This document shows positions 10,314 to 18,621 of a stretch of 64,000 nt of DNA, piece after piece (the first letter of the stretch is position 1; every line of letters begins with the position of its first letter). The translations under genes and the position numbers were made by a program. The stretch spans positions 1 through 64,000 of the forward strand of contig NZ_QJJM01000009.1 in assembly GCF_003201955.1 (NCBI RefSeq), given 5' to 3'. Origin of the DNA: Blastomonas natatoria (lineage in GTDB: Bacteria; Pseudomonadota; Alphaproteobacteria; Sphingomonadales; Sphingomonadaceae). The notes under the pieces were generated by a model that ran no database searches, was not told the DNA's origin, and saw only the letters and a program-made list of their open reading frames with translations.

Positions 10314-10610
10314 TCAGATCCTTATAGGTGAATCGTCTCTCTTCTCGCCTATGTGGTAGACGGTCCAGCCAGCGCCTTCGGAATAGAAGCCAATCCCTTC
10401 AGCTCCGCTCCTCATGACGTTGCGCGTGTGCCGAGAGAAGTCGCCTTCAATCTTGAACCTGACGAGATCCTCTATCGAAAATGAACCGGGAGCATCTCCG
10501 AATCGATATTGCCACTCCGATACAAAAAGTTCAGCGGCTTTATGATTAGAGATAGCGAAGATGCACAGATTACCCATGATATGATGGACGCGAAAAAGCT
10601 TGGTTTTCAT
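10314..10610 (-). CDS. Small hypothetical protein (98 residues)
   Basis: I do not recognise a family. The protein is soluble by composition, with no signal peptide or membrane segment. It has an aromatic, mixed-charge sequence (SEWQYRFGD; GFYSEGAGWTVYHIGEKRDD). The gene is convergent with the adhesin gene and has its own terminator. The start is chosen because GTGAGGTATAA directly precedes the ATG and provides a good Shine-Dalgarno. That site lies in the 3' arm of a perfect 7-bp hairpin at 10615-10639. AT-rich surroundings differ from neighbours and suggest acquired DNA. Coding status is supported by the clean start and terminator, function is unknown. Confidence 0.65.
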   Translation of the reverse strand: MKTKLFRVHHIMGNLCIFAISNHKAAELFVSEWQYRFGDAPGSFSIEDLVRFKIEGDFSRHTRNVMRSGAEGIGFYSEGAGWTVYHIGEKRDDSPIRI

Positions 10611-10614
10611 TTAT

Positions 10615-10639
10615 ACCTCACGATTGTTGTTGGTGAGGT
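10615..10639 (-). promoter_or_regulatory. Hairpin sequestering the ribosome binding site of the 98-residue gene
   Basis: On the minus strand ACCTCAC and GTGAGGT form a perfect 7-bp stem with an 11-nt loop, ending four bases before the ATG. The GAGG of the ribosome binding site is inside the downstream arm, so folding would block initiation. It could equally be a DNA operator. This is seen in the sequence; regulation is inference. Confidence 0.55.
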
Positions 10640-11093
10640 GTGTATAGACGATTAATAAATCGATTGCGGGTGGGATCTGCAGTTTATACGTAGGAAATAT
10701 TTTCTAAGATGAGACTATTCAAAAGTCAATTTGTGAACTTCCAGTGGAACTTGTCGGCTGCCCTGTAGTTAGGCTAGCGCGTCTAGCGAGAAGTCCTAGA
10801 ACCGCGCAGCAGGTTCCATCCTGATGCAGCCAATCAGCCGTACTGCTCCTAACCCGCATATCCCCTTTGATGTCTGAGATCAGTCGCCCGCTGTCCGGTT
10901 GAAGCCGAAAAGGGTCTATCTCATGCGAGTTTGCGATGGTGCGCCAGATTCAGCCGCACTTGCCTCATGTGGTCAGGACCCAACAATGCTCGCGCGGCAT
11001 CTCACAATCCGTGCTGAACCGGTGTGCGTCCAATATGGTGAAGCTATGGGTTCCTCTGCCGCTCTTGCAGGTCGGGGCAGCTGAAAACAAAAG
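10640..11093. other. Intergenic stretch, no gene recognised
   Basis: An AT-rich part (about 10650-10740) followed by GC-richer sequence. Two overlapping short frames in 10899-11181 have no recognisable product, no ribosome binding site and lie in competing frames. I see no gene here. Confidence 0.5.
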
Positions 11094-11137
11094 ACCCGCC
11101 CAGTGTGCATATCCTTGCGGACAGAGGCCGGGCGGGT
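11094..11137 (-). terminator. Terminator of the minus-strand nuclease operon
   Basis: ACCCGCCC (11094-11101) and GGGCGGGT (11130-11137) form an 8-bp GC stem around a 28-nt loop. On the minus strand the stem is followed by CTTTTGTTTTC. It lies about 140 bp after the stop of the last gene in the operon, so the operon has a sizeable 3' untranslated region. Confidence 0.6.
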
Positions 11138-11274
11138 GCGATTGCGTTTCAGATAAGCGGGATATCCCAACAAATCAATAACAGTCTCACTCGGCTGGCC
11201 ACAACAATATGAGTCAAAGTCCTCAAGCTCTCGACAGTCAGGCGCACCTTGGAGAGCAACTGGTCCCTGCATCC

Positions 11275-11859
11275 TCACAGCCGCTCGATGCGCTCCAGTG
11301 CTGCCTCGGCTGCGGCGCGGAAGGGGGCGAGGTCGAGACCGTTGGCGTAGCGGATGGTCTTGTCCTCCCAAGAGAACTGCTCATCTTCCCATTTCCAGGG
11401 TGACGGTAGTCCGCCTTTTCTGAGCACCGTGATGTCACCCTCCATCACGTCGACACCAAGCTCAACCTCTGAAAGGTCGGTGAGCCATAACCACAAGCTG
11501 GCGCGCATTCCCTTGGACTTAAGCTCGAAATCGCACTGAAAATACTGCTCATCCCAGCGAACCACGGGATCGAGGTTGAGATCTTCATCCGCCGGGTCGA
11601 GCGGGACCGGGGTCCAGCCCTTCGGGGCGCGCCAGATGCGGTGCCAGAGGTCCGCCATGTCCATCACGAACTCGATCTGCGTCTGCCGCGCAGCGAGGCA
11701 GGCGGTGTAGAAATCGGTGATCTGGCCGTGGTCGAACACCTGCGGCAGATAGCCGATCTTGCGGTCGAGCAGCAGGTTGACCGCGTGGCGTATCTCGGGC
11801 TTTTCCAGATAGCTGAGCACACTTTCGCGGAACACGAAACGATCGGCAGTGTCGGTCAT
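11275..11859 (-). CDS. Hypothetical protein, last gene of the nuclease operon (194 residues)
   Basis: I do not recognise a family. The start is set at the ATG that overlaps the stop codon of the upstream nuclease gene (ATGA); a longer in-frame extension upstream lies wholly in the nuclease gene and has an arginine-rich, implausible composition. The protein is soluble, acidic and tryptophan-rich, with SLWLWLTDLSEVELGVDV and WKWEDEQFSWEDKTIRY segments, giving a beta-rich look. Stop-start coupling to the PD-(D/E)XK gene suggests equal production and a joint role, perhaps as regulator, specificity factor or inhibitor of the nuclease. That role is inference only. Confidence 0.7.
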   Translation of the reverse strand: MTDTADRFVFRESVLSYLEKPEIRHAVNLLLDRKIGYLPQVFDHGQITDFYTACLAARQTQIEFVMDMADLWHRIWRAPKGWTPVPLDPADEDLNLDPVVRWDEQYFQCDFELKSKGMRASLWLWLTDLSEVELGVDVMEGDITVLRKGGLPSPWKWEDEQFSWEDKTIRYANGLDLAPFRAAAEAALERIERL

Positions 11860-12677
11860 CGATAGGCCCTTTCCCAGATCGTCCGGCGGAACCGGGCGAA
11901 GTCCTCGCAATCGTCGGCAGGCGACAATTCGCGCTCGAATGCGTCGAGCAGCGTCCACCAGCTCTGCACCGTCCATTCCGAATTGTCCGCCAGCACCTTC
12001 GCGCAGAGATCGCGCGGATGCGGGGCGATGACCAGCAGCACGGTATCTTCCGGGCACCAGCCCGCGCGCTCCTCAGAATGATGTTGATAGCACTGCAATT
12101 GGTTGGCGCTCAGATCCGCGCCGAATTTCGCCTCGATCACCGCGCCCGCGCAGCTGCCGTCGTCAAAGCCCAGCTCGACCAGAATGTCGATCCGCGCGCC
12201 GTTATCGAGCCGCAGTTCTGCCTCGGCGAGCGCATGGGCGATGTCCTGGCGCTCCAGCCGTTCGCACGAGCGCCCGGCACAGCGAAAGGCGGCGCGGAGC
12301 AGGGCGAGCGTCCGCGCCTGGCAGCGCGCGGCGGGGCCGTCGGAGAGGAAATGCACCAGCCCGCCGGTAATCTGCGGTTCGTGGAACACGCTCCAGCGGT
12401 GCGGCTCCATGGTGAAACAATGGCCGGGGCGGTCGAGCCCGAACAGCCGCGACAGCGCGGCGCGCCCCTGCGTGGGCGAGGGCGGCGGCAGGGCGTTGAG
12501 CGGGGTAGAGAGCATCCGCTCGTTGCCGCCGAACAATCGCACCGCGCGGGCCAGCGCCGCGCCGTCATAAGCCGGGGAAGCATGCCCCGCGAGCCGCGCG
12601 ATATCGCCTGCGGCCACTCTCGGCCCCCTAGGGCGCAGCGCGGGGCCGCGCAGGCTCTGCCGCTCGGCGATGATCAC
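11856..12677 (-). CDS. PD-(D/E)XK nuclease superfamily protein (273 residues)
   Basis: The C-terminal half shows the core of a PD-(D/E)XK nuclease: E155 in a helix, D164 in ARIDILVELG, E182-x-K184 in VIEAKF, and a QLQCYQ helix motif at 193-198. The E-x-K pair and the following Q-x-x-x-Y pattern are typical of the nuclease families found near restriction and defence genes. The N-terminal 120 residues are unassigned. Translation starts at GTG, which overlaps the TGA of an upstream 43-codon frame (GTGA), and ends in an ATGA overlap with the 194-residue gene. The dense overlaps indicate one operon. Substrate and biological role are unknown; defence is a reasonable guess. Confidence 0.75.
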   Translation of the reverse strand: MIIAERQSLRGPALRPRGPRVAAGDIARLAGHASPAYDGAALARAVRLFGGNERMLSTPLNALPPPSPTQGRAALSRLFGLDRPGHCFTMEPHRWSVFHEPQITGGLVHFLSDGPAARCQARTLALLRAAFRCAGRSCERLERQDIAHALAEAELRLDNGARIDILVELGFDDGSCAGAVIEAKFGADLSANQLQCYQHHSEERAGWCPEDTVLLVIAPHPRDLCAKVLADNSEWTVQSWWTLLDAFERELSPADDCEDFARFRRTIWERAYR

Positions 12678-12805
12678 CGATAGCCCTCGGTCCGGGGGCG
12701 CAGGCCTTGGATCGTCAGTTCGTCATAGGCGGCGAGGAGAGGGCGGCGGGAGCAGTATTCACCATAGCTGGCGATCAGATCAGCATCGAGTTCGAAAACG
12801 TTCAT
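12674..12805 (-). CDS. 43-residue leader-like ORF overlapping the nuclease gene
   Basis: This short frame begins MNVFELDADLIASYGEYC and its TGA overlaps the GTG start of the nuclease gene, so the nuclease start would be translationally coupled to it. The opening resembles the first residues of some large defence-associated helicases (M-N-V-F-x-L-x-x-x-L-I-x-x-Y), so it may be the remnant of a deleted helicase or an independent small protein. The ribosome binding site is weak. Its reality rests on the precise overlap; the helicase likeness is from memory of the family and unverified. Confidence 0.45.
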   Translation of the reverse strand: MNVFELDADLIASYGEYCSRRPLLAAYDELTIQGLRPRTEGYR

Positions 12806-13142
12806 GACAACTCGCACACTCAACGGAAAAGCCAGCATCCATCAATGCATGAAGCCCAGCGCTTTGTCAGCGCCATTCACATCCAAAATGGGCCCGTCCA
12901 CAATCAAGCTGTCCTAGCTGGCATCAGGACGTACCGCGACGCGTGATCGGGCGCGCTTGAACGCCGCGCCCGCATAACGGTGGGACAGGGGCTGGGGGTG
13001 ATCGCATACCCATCGGGTCGGTGTTGCCGGTGCGCGATCTGTTTCAGGTCAGATCCAAAATTGGGTGGCAACGAATGACTGCCACCTGATGCACATCAAA
13101 AAGATGTATGATCACATATCATATTTCTCTTGCATTTAATGC
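12806..13142. other. Divergent intergenic region between the nuclease operon and the HTH gene
   Basis: About 340 bases that must carry both divergent promoters. The right end (13095-13140) is AT-rich and contains TGATCACATATCATATTT, which shares the ATATCA/TGATAT core with the long palindrome next to it, so a second binding site for the same regulator is possible. No gene is visible. Confidence 0.45.
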
Positions 13143-13176
13143 TCTCCGTGATATGTAGACTTACATATCACGGAGA
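13143..13176 (+). promoter_or_regulatory. 15-bp perfect inverted repeat covering the ribosome binding site of the HTH gene
   Basis: TCTCCGTGATATGTA and its exact complement TACATATCACGGAGA are separated by four bases and end seven bases before the ATG at 13183. The GGAG ribosome binding site lies in the downstream arm. As DNA it is a strong operator candidate for the adjacent HTH protein; as RNA it would fold into a hairpin that hides the start. Confidence 0.7.
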
Positions 13177-13182
13177 ATCGCA

Positions 13183-14103
13183 ATGGACATACCTTCCCTG
13201 TTCGACCTGAAAACCGCCTTTCGGAATGCCCTCGTCGTCAATGCCGAGACGCTCTTCGTGCTGCACGGCGAGAATGGCCTCGGAGCCGAGCTGGCTACGC
13301 TGTATCTGGGCCGCACGGTCGACTGCCTGCCGAGCGACGAATATCTCGGCACCAGCACCCTTCAGGCGATCGATCTCGATCGTCATCATGTCTGGCACCG
13401 GATCGCAGGCCTGCACCGCATGCTGGACGAGCGGCGGATGTCCTCCTCGCCCGGCACGATCAACACCGATGATATCGGGTTGGAAATGCTCGTCCATCTG
13501 GAGATGTTCCTGGCGACCATTCCCCATATCGCGCTGGGTGCTTACGATGGCACCAGCGTCAGGTCAGGTTGCCTCCGGCGCCTGTTCGAGCTGGCATCCG
13601 CATGGCATCGCCTTGCCGAGGACATCAGCGATGCCCTGAGCGGACACGCTGGCTTGATGAATTTGCGGCCTGCAGATCTCGCATTGCTGGGCAGCATGAA
13701 CGAGCGCTCGCTGCGAAACCTTGTGGGTCCGAAAAACCGCATACGCACCCTGCAGGCCGACAAGAAAGCTGCGTCCCGCAAGGGCAAGTCGTCCGTCCAG
13801 TCGAGAGCCTTTGTGGCGGTCGACCTGATCGACGCGCTTGACTGGCTGGGGTCGCGCAAGGGCTTCGCGATCGAGCCGCTCAAGCCCGCATTCGTTGTGG
13901 AGCACGTCAGCGGGATCGAGGACCCGCGCAAACGCGCGCGAGCAGCACTTGTCGCCCTCCTGGTCGCCCATGGGGAGCTTCGATACGTCTCCGCCAACGA
14001 GAGCCTGTCAGAAAAGGATCTGAGAGCCGCCGGCGACGGGAAGGCTTCGGATGCAACCATCAAGCGCCTCGACGATCACATTGCCTTCCTGGCCCGGCAA
14101 TGA
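13183..14103 (+). CDS. Helix-turn-helix protein of a mobile element (306 residues)
   Basis: I do not recognise the N-terminal 155 residues, which include hydrophobic helices but no signal peptide. A helix-turn-helix is likely at about 160-185 (LRPADLALLGSMNERSLRNL), followed by a basic linker (KKAASRKGKSS) and a VDLIDALDWLGSRKGF helix reminiscent of excisionase/MerR-type DNA binding. It precedes an AlpA-type regulator by 42 bp and a replication-like gene, so it is probably the regulator of this module. The palindrome over its own start suggests autoregulation. The ATG at 13183 has GGAG at proper distance. Confidence 0.7.
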   Translation: MDIPSLFDLKTAFRNALVVNAETLFVLHGENGLGAELATLYLGRTVDCLPSDEYLGTSTLQAIDLDRHHVWHRIAGLHRMLDERRMSSSPGTINTDDIGLEMLVHLEMFLATIPHIALGAYDGTSVRSGCLRRLFELASAWHRLAEDISDALSGHAGLMNLRPADLALLGSMNERSLRNLVGPKNRIRTLQADKKAASRKGKSSVQSRAFVAVDLIDALDWLGSRKGFAIEPLKPAFVVEHVSGIEDPRKRARAALVALLVAHGELRYVSANESLSEKDLRAAGDGKASDATIKRLDDHIAFLARQ

Positions 14104-14145
14104 ACCTCAATTGGGCCAGATCATCATCATGAAGGAGAATTGAGT

Positions 14146-14415
14146 ATGAACGATAATGCGCATGCCACCCCTGGATTTGGAGCCTCTGCCCAGCTGGGCG
14201 GTCAGCCTCAGCAGCCGCTGCGCCTGCTACGGCTGGCCGACGTGATGGACCGTGTCGCGATGGGCAAGTCTACCATCTACGCGCTTGTCGCCCGCAACGA
14301 GTTCCCGGCACCGATGCACCTCGGCAGGGCATCCCGGTGGTTGGAGGAGGAAGTGAACCAATGGATTCACCAACGCTCGTCGAGCCGCCCCCAGGCCGCT
14401 CACCCTGAATGCTGA
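14146..14415 (+). CDS. AlpA-family phage/element regulator
   Basis: A typical small AlpA-type winged HTH protein of 89 residues: LRLLRLADVMDRVAMGKSTIYALVARNEFP at about 26-54, then HLGRASRWLEEEVNQWI. Members of this family act as transcription factors or excisionases of prophages and integrative elements. The ATG at 14146 is chosen over an in-frame TTG six bases upstream because AAGGAG sits eight bases before it. The first 25 residues are a Gln/Gly-rich tail outside the usual domain. It lies between an HTH gene and an HUH-type gene, matching the regulator position in small integrated elements. Confidence 0.88.
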   Translation: MNDNAHATPGFGASAQLGGQPQQPLRLLRLADVMDRVAMGKSTIYALVARNEFPAPMHLGRASRWLEEEVNQWIHQRSSSRPQAAHPEC

Positions 14416-14505
14416 CAGCACTGGCATTCCAAGGCCGGCCATGGTCGGCCGCATGGCTCCAATCGCAATCGGATTTAGCGCGGAAAGGAAGGTAAGGACC
14501 AAAAA

Positions 14506-15537
14506 GTGGCAAAAAAGTACGGCAGGCATTGGCGCAAATTGCAGCGATCATGGCGTAAGCGCGACAGTCATATCATTGAAAAGGCTCATTTTTATATACA
14601 GCAGCGCAAAATGCTCCACGATTGGAACATTGGACGCAGCACTCAGACGAGTAGGAATAAACGAAAGGGGACAGCGACAAGCCACAGTCCGAGGTCGAGA
14701 GAAAGAACGATCCTCTCCCGCTCACAGGATCGACCCTTCACTATAAACCGTCATCACCCCTTGTGGTCATCTCTTCCTATCACATGGTTCAACGGCAAGA
14801 GACCACCGAACTGGGAGAATCTATCCCAGTGGTGCAAGGTGCAACTGGCACTCATTCCTCTGGCAGAGCTTGGATGCATTACCTTCACGGGAAACCTCAG
14901 CCCAGCCTTGGAAGCAAAGCTTGTTGCAAGAGGAGAGAAAGGTATCGTGGAAGAGCTTCGCAACAGGCTTCGCAGGAACCTGCGAGCGGTAACAGGTGTC
15001 GAGAAGCTGGAATTCCTGTTCATGCTGGAAGGGCATTCAAAGGACGACGGTAAGGAGACGTATCTTCATATCCATGGTGTGGCCGCTTCTGATCGGCTTA
15101 CCCCAATCCCAGACGACAATAGAGACATGATAAAGGAGGCTGTAGCGAAAACCGTCGGGCAATGGGAAAGAAGGCGGATCAACGACCGAGCAGTCCATGC
15201 AAAAGCATATTGGAAGGCTGGCAGGGCTTACGGGAACTATATCTTCAAATACTTTTCCCGCAAGGACGACCGGATGGGGGGGTATCGGTTGGCTGCTTCT
15301 CAGCCGCTCATCGCTGGTACTCGTGAATTCTGGCTGGCCATCAGCGGGCTGGATGGAACCAGGAAAGTTCCTCGCAATGCTCGCCGGGTGCCTCCTGGCT
15401 CAGAATACGGAAGGATCGTCGCAGCGCGCAAGGCAACTCGGAAGCGGATCAGCCTTCGACAGTCCGAGATCATGCGTTGGCGTCATGCCATGAAGCGGAT
15501 GGCAAAGGCCACCAATGGTGCTTCTGCGGTACCCTGA
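14506..15537 (+). CDS. Putative HUH-type replication initiator (343 residues)
   Basis: The family is not certain, but the layout of a rolling-circle Rep protein is visible. A hydrophobic strand ending LEFLFMLEGH is followed by the HUH motif YLHIHGV (H188, H190). A tyrosine cluster follows in AYGNYIFKYFSR (Y242, Y245, Y249) at the spacing of the catalytic Tyr motif. The N-terminus (1-70) is very basic and may bind DNA. The start is GTG with GGAAGGTAAGG upstream. Gene order after AlpA fits a small plasmid- or inovirus-like element. No coat, integrase or mobilisation genes accompany it. Without a structure comparison the HUH reading remains probable only. Confidence 0.6.
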   Translation: MAKKYGRHWRKLQRSWRKRDSHIIEKAHFYIQQRKMLHDWNIGRSTQTSRNKRKGTATSHSPRSRERTILSRSQDRPFTINRHHPLWSSLPITWFNGKRPPNWENLSQWCKVQLALIPLAELGCITFTGNLSPALEAKLVARGEKGIVEELRNRLRRNLRAVTGVEKLEFLFMLEGHSKDDGKETYLHIHGVAASDRLTPIPDDNRDMIKEAVAKTVGQWERRRINDRAVHAKAYWKAGRAYGNYIFKYFSRKDDRMGGYRLAASQPLIAGTREFWLAISGLDGTRKVPRNARRVPPGSEYGRIVAARKATRKRISLRQSEIMRWRHAMKRMAKATNGASAVP

Positions 15538-15976
15538 AGGTGCTCAGGCACGTTTCCCATGGGCCGTGGCGATCACGTCGCGGCCCACTTGTCATGGCAA
15601 CCAATGACATTGCAGCCTGAACCAACCCAGCCTCAGCACCCGATGACAACAAAGCCATCTGGACTGGAAGCGTCTCACGTTCCTGCCAATCGGCTTCAAC
15701 CTGAAAACATCAGTGGATCGTGTCGGAGCGCCACCGGTTGGCGCCTCGGCCACTTCAACATGCCCTCAGGCGGGCTATAGGGCACGATGTCCGTTCAAAC
15801 GTGCCAATGGCAGCCACGCAATATGCTGCTGCTTCCTATCCCAAGCCACAAAGGGATCGCCGTGGGCGATGGGCGCTCTGGTCGGCGCTGTGCGCAGCCT
15901 CAACGGAATCGTCACCCACGTTTTGCATACTCGTTACATACGCAGTGCGTGAAGCTGTGCTAAGTCATTGAAAAAC
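15538..15976. other. Gap between the replication-like gene and tRNA-Arg, no gene recognised
   Basis: About 440 bases with only overlapping short frames on both strands. If an element is integrated at the tRNA, its attachment site should lie at the right end of this stretch; I see no repeat of the tRNA 3' end elsewhere in the window. Confidence 0.5.
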
Positions 15977-16053
<77 letters not shown>

Positions 16054-16280
16054 ATCGCCAAGGGGCATGCCCTTAGCAAGCCGATTGCCGCGCCGCCAGT
16101 CCCTTTGTGCAGCGATCATTGACCCCATGGGCGATGGGGCGCTATAGCTGGGGCCCGCACGCTGGCGGCCCTGTTCCCGGGGTCGCCTTTTTACTTTTGG
16201 TGCAGTGGCCTCCTGCGCCGATCGTTGGGCGGTTGCGGTTTTTCATGCTCGGGGCCGTTTGAAGGAAGGACAAGGCTGTC

Positions 16281-17480
16281 ATGACGATCACGCCGCTGAT
16301 GCCCGTTTACCCCCGGTGCGCCGTGCGCCCGGTGCGCGGCGAAGGCTGTTACCTGATCGGAGAACGTGGCGAGCGATATCTGGACTTCGCGAGCGGCATC
16401 GCGGTCAACCTGCTGGGCCACGGCCACCCGCACCTGACGCAAGCCATCCAGAAACAGGCCGAGACGCTGATTCACGTCTCCAACCTCTATGGAAGCCCGC
16501 AGGGCGAGCATCTGGCGCAGCGGCTGGTCGATTCGACCTTTGCCGATACCGTGTTCTTCACCAATTCGGGCGCCGAGGCGTGCGAATGCGCGATCAAGAC
16601 TGCGCGCGCGTATCACCAGTCCGAGGGCGGCGATCCCAACCGCACCGTGCTGATCACCTTTAGGAACGCCTTTCACGGTCGCACGATGGCAACGATCAGC
16701 GCGTCCAATCAGGAAAAGATGCACAAGGGCTTTGCCCCCCTGCTGCCGGGCTTCCGCTATGTCGATTTCGACGATCTGGAAGGCGCCAAGGCTGCGATCG
16801 GCCCCGATGTCGCAGGCTTCCTGGTCGAGCCGGTCCAGGGCGAGGGCGGCGTGCGTCCTGCTTCCCCTGAGTTCATGAAAGGCCTGCGCGCACTGTGCGA
16901 CGAGCACGACCTGATGCTGGTGCTGGACGAGGTGCAATGCGGCGTCGCGCGCACCGGAACGCTCTATGCCTATGAGCAATACGGGATCGAGCCCGACATC
17001 ATGGCGACCGCCAAGGGCATTGGCGGCGGTTTCCCGATGGGCGCATGCCTTGCCACCGAAAAGGCGGCGCGCGGCATGGTCGTCGGGACGCACGGCTCCA
17101 CCTATGGCGGCAATCCGCTGGCCATGGCGGCGGGCGAGGCGGTGCTCGACGTGGTCGACAATCCCGAGTTCCTGGCGCATGTCCGCAATATGGGCGAGCG
17201 GCTGCGTGGCGCACTGGAGCAGCTCATCCCCAATCATGATGCGATCTTCGATTCGGTCCGCGGCATGGGTCTGATGCTGGGCCTCAAGCTCAAGGACCGG
17301 GCGGAAAACCGCGCTTTCGTTGCGCATCTGCGCGATCATCACGGGCTGCTGACCGTGGCGGCGGGCGAGAATGTCGTGCGCATCCTGCCGCCGCTGGTGA
17401 TCGAGCAGGCACATATCGACGAGTTCATCGAGCGCCTGTCCGCAGGTGCACGAGACTTCGCGCTGCCTGAGGCTGCTTGA
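16281..17480 (+). CDS. argD: Acetylornithine/succinyldiaminopimelate aminotransferase
   Basis: A class III PLP-dependent aminotransferase of 399 residues for arginine biosynthesis (N-acetylglutamate semialdehyde to N-acetylornithine), possibly also lysine. Visible landmarks are SGAEACECAIKTAR near 96-109, the FHGRTMATIS segment, LDEVQCGVARTG with D216 that contacts the pyridine nitrogen, and the Schiff-base lysine K245 in TAKGIGGGFPMG. Length is normal. GAAGGAAGGA precedes the ATG. It is followed by argF in the same direction across a 153-bp repeat-containing gap, the usual alphaproteobacterial argD-argF pairing. Confidence 0.97.
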   Translation: MTITPLMPVYPRCAVRPVRGEGCYLIGERGERYLDFASGIAVNLLGHGHPHLTQAIQKQAETLIHVSNLYGSPQGEHLAQRLVDSTFADTVFFTNSGAEACECAIKTARAYHQSEGGDPNRTVLITFRNAFHGRTMATISASNQEKMHKGFAPLLPGFRYVDFDDLEGAKAAIGPDVAGFLVEPVQGEGGVRPASPEFMKGLRALCDEHDLMLVLDEVQCGVARTGTLYAYEQYGIEPDIMATAKGIGGGFPMGACLATEKAARGMVVGTHGSTYGGNPLAMAAGEAVLDVVDNPEFLAHVRNMGERLRGALEQLIPNHDAIFDSVRGMGLMLGLKLKDRAENRAFVAHLRDHHGLLTVAAGENVVRILPPLVIEQAHIDEFIERLSAGARDFALPEAA

Positions 17481-17490
17481 TACCTGGCTA

Positions 17491-17630
17491 GCCCTCTCTC
17501 CTTCAGGGGAGAGGGCTGGGAGAGGGGTGAAGGCGCAACGCCGCATGCCCCTCTCCAACTTTGCCTGGGCAGCGATGCTGCCAAGGCTCCGTATCCTCTC
17601 CCTGCGAAGGAGAGAGGAGGGGGGAGATCA
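17491..17630. repeat. GC-rich intergenic palindromic repeat between argD and argF
   Basis: Contains GCCCTCTCTCCTTCAGGGGA and related CCCTCTCC / GGAGAGGG inverted segments. A related copy of the same family lies between the two metH genes at 58035-58154. The right end runs into the argF ribosome binding site, which is the GGAGGGGGGAG purine run supplied by the repeat. Confidence 0.75.
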
Positions 17631-17633
17631 TTC

Positions 17634-18560
17634 ATGACCCGTCATTTCCTGAACCTGTCCAATGCCGGGCACGATGCCCTGGCCGCAATGATCAACGACG
17701 CGCTCGACCGAAAGACGGCGCGGCACGGCTGGCCGAGGGGCAAGGCCGATCCCGACGCGCCGCTCGAGGGGCATACGCTCGCCATGGTGTTCGAGAAGAA
17801 TTCCACCCGCACCCGCGTATCGTTCGACATGGCAATCCGGCAGCTTGGCGGAACCAGCCTGATCCTCGATGCCGGCAGCACGCAACTGGGGCGCGGCGAG
17901 ACGGTGGCGGATACAGCGCGCGTGCTCTCGCGCATGTGCGATGCCATCATGATCCGCACCGACGATCATGCCAAGATCGAGGAGATGGCGCACTTCGCCT
18001 CCGTTCCCGTGATCAACGGTCTGACCGACCTGTCGCATCCCTGCCAGATCGTCGCCGATCTGCTGACCATCATCGAGCATCGCAAGACGCTGCCCGGTCT
18101 GGTCGTCGCCTGGCTGGGCGATGGCAACAACGTGCTCAACTCGATCGTCGAGGCCGCAGGGCTGATGAAGTTCACCGTGCGCATCGGCTGCCCCGACGGC
18201 TATGATCCCGACCCGGTGTTCGTGGCAGCAGCGCGTACGGCTGGCGGTACGATCAGCTTCCATCGCGATGCGCAGGAGGCAGCGACGGGTGCCGATGTGA
18301 TCGTCACCGATACCTGGATTTCGATGGGCCAGCTTCACGCCGAGGAGAAATTGAAGGCGATGATGCCGTTCCAGGTCAATGATGCGCTGATGGCCAGGGC
18401 GAAGAAGGACGCGCTGTTCCTCCATTGCCTGCCTGCGCACCGGGAAGAGGAAGTGACGGCCAGCGTGATCGACGGGCCGCAATCGGTGGTCTGGGATGAA
18501 GCCGAAAACCGGCTGCACGCGCAGAAATCGGTGCTGCGCTGGGTGTTCGGTCAGTTGTAA
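17634..18560 (+). CDS. argF: Ornithine carbamoyltransferase
   Basis: Cytosolic enzyme joining carbamoyl phosphate and ornithine to give citrulline. The carbamoyl-phosphate loop STRTR occurs in [11 protein letters not shown] near residue 55, HPCQ in [11 protein letters not shown], and the ornithine-site motif HCLPAHR near residue 265. At 308 residues the length is normal. The ATG follows a GGAGGGGGGAG run. It ends 4 bp before a bidirectional terminator shared with bamD. Confidence 0.97.
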   Translation: MTRHFLNLSNAGHDALAAMINDALDRKTARHGWPRGKADPDAPLEGHTLAMVFEKNSTRTRVSFDMAIRQLGGTSLILDAGSTQLGRGETVADTARVLSRMCDAIMIRTDDHAKIEEMAHFASVPVINGLTDLSHPCQIVADLLTIIEHRKTLPGLVVAWLGDGNNVLNSIVEAAGLMKFTVRIGCPDGYDPDPVFVAAARTAGGTISFHRDAQEAATGADVIVTDTWISMGQLHAEEKLKAMMPFQVNDALMARAKKDALFLHCLPAHREEEVTASVIDGPQSVVWDEAENRLHAQKSVLRWVFGQL

Positions 18561-18564
18561 GAAA

Positions 18565-18595
18565 AAGGCCCCGAAAGCAGCGCTTCCGGGGCCTT
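18565..18595. terminator. Bidirectional terminator between argF and bamD
   Basis: AAGGCCCCG and CGGGGCCTT form a 9-bp stem, extended by AAGC/GCTT after one mismatch. The run of A before and TTTG after allow termination from both sides, fitting the converging argF and bamD genes. Confidence 0.9.
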
Positions 18596-18621
18596 TGTGT
18601 ATCTTGCAGGAACCGGCGGGA

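Noticed and set aside
10899-11181. Two overlapping short plus-strand frames
   Set aside because: No ribosome binding site, competing frames, no plausible protein, and the nuclease operon terminator lies inside them.
15540-15610. GGGCCG...CGGCCC foldback after the Rep-like gene as a terminator
   Set aside because: Stem is short with a long interrupted loop and no T run follows.
1-15976. Integrase gene or second copy of the tRNA-Arg 3' end as proof of an integrated island
   Set aside because: I found neither in the window; the island idea rests only on gene content and the tRNA position.
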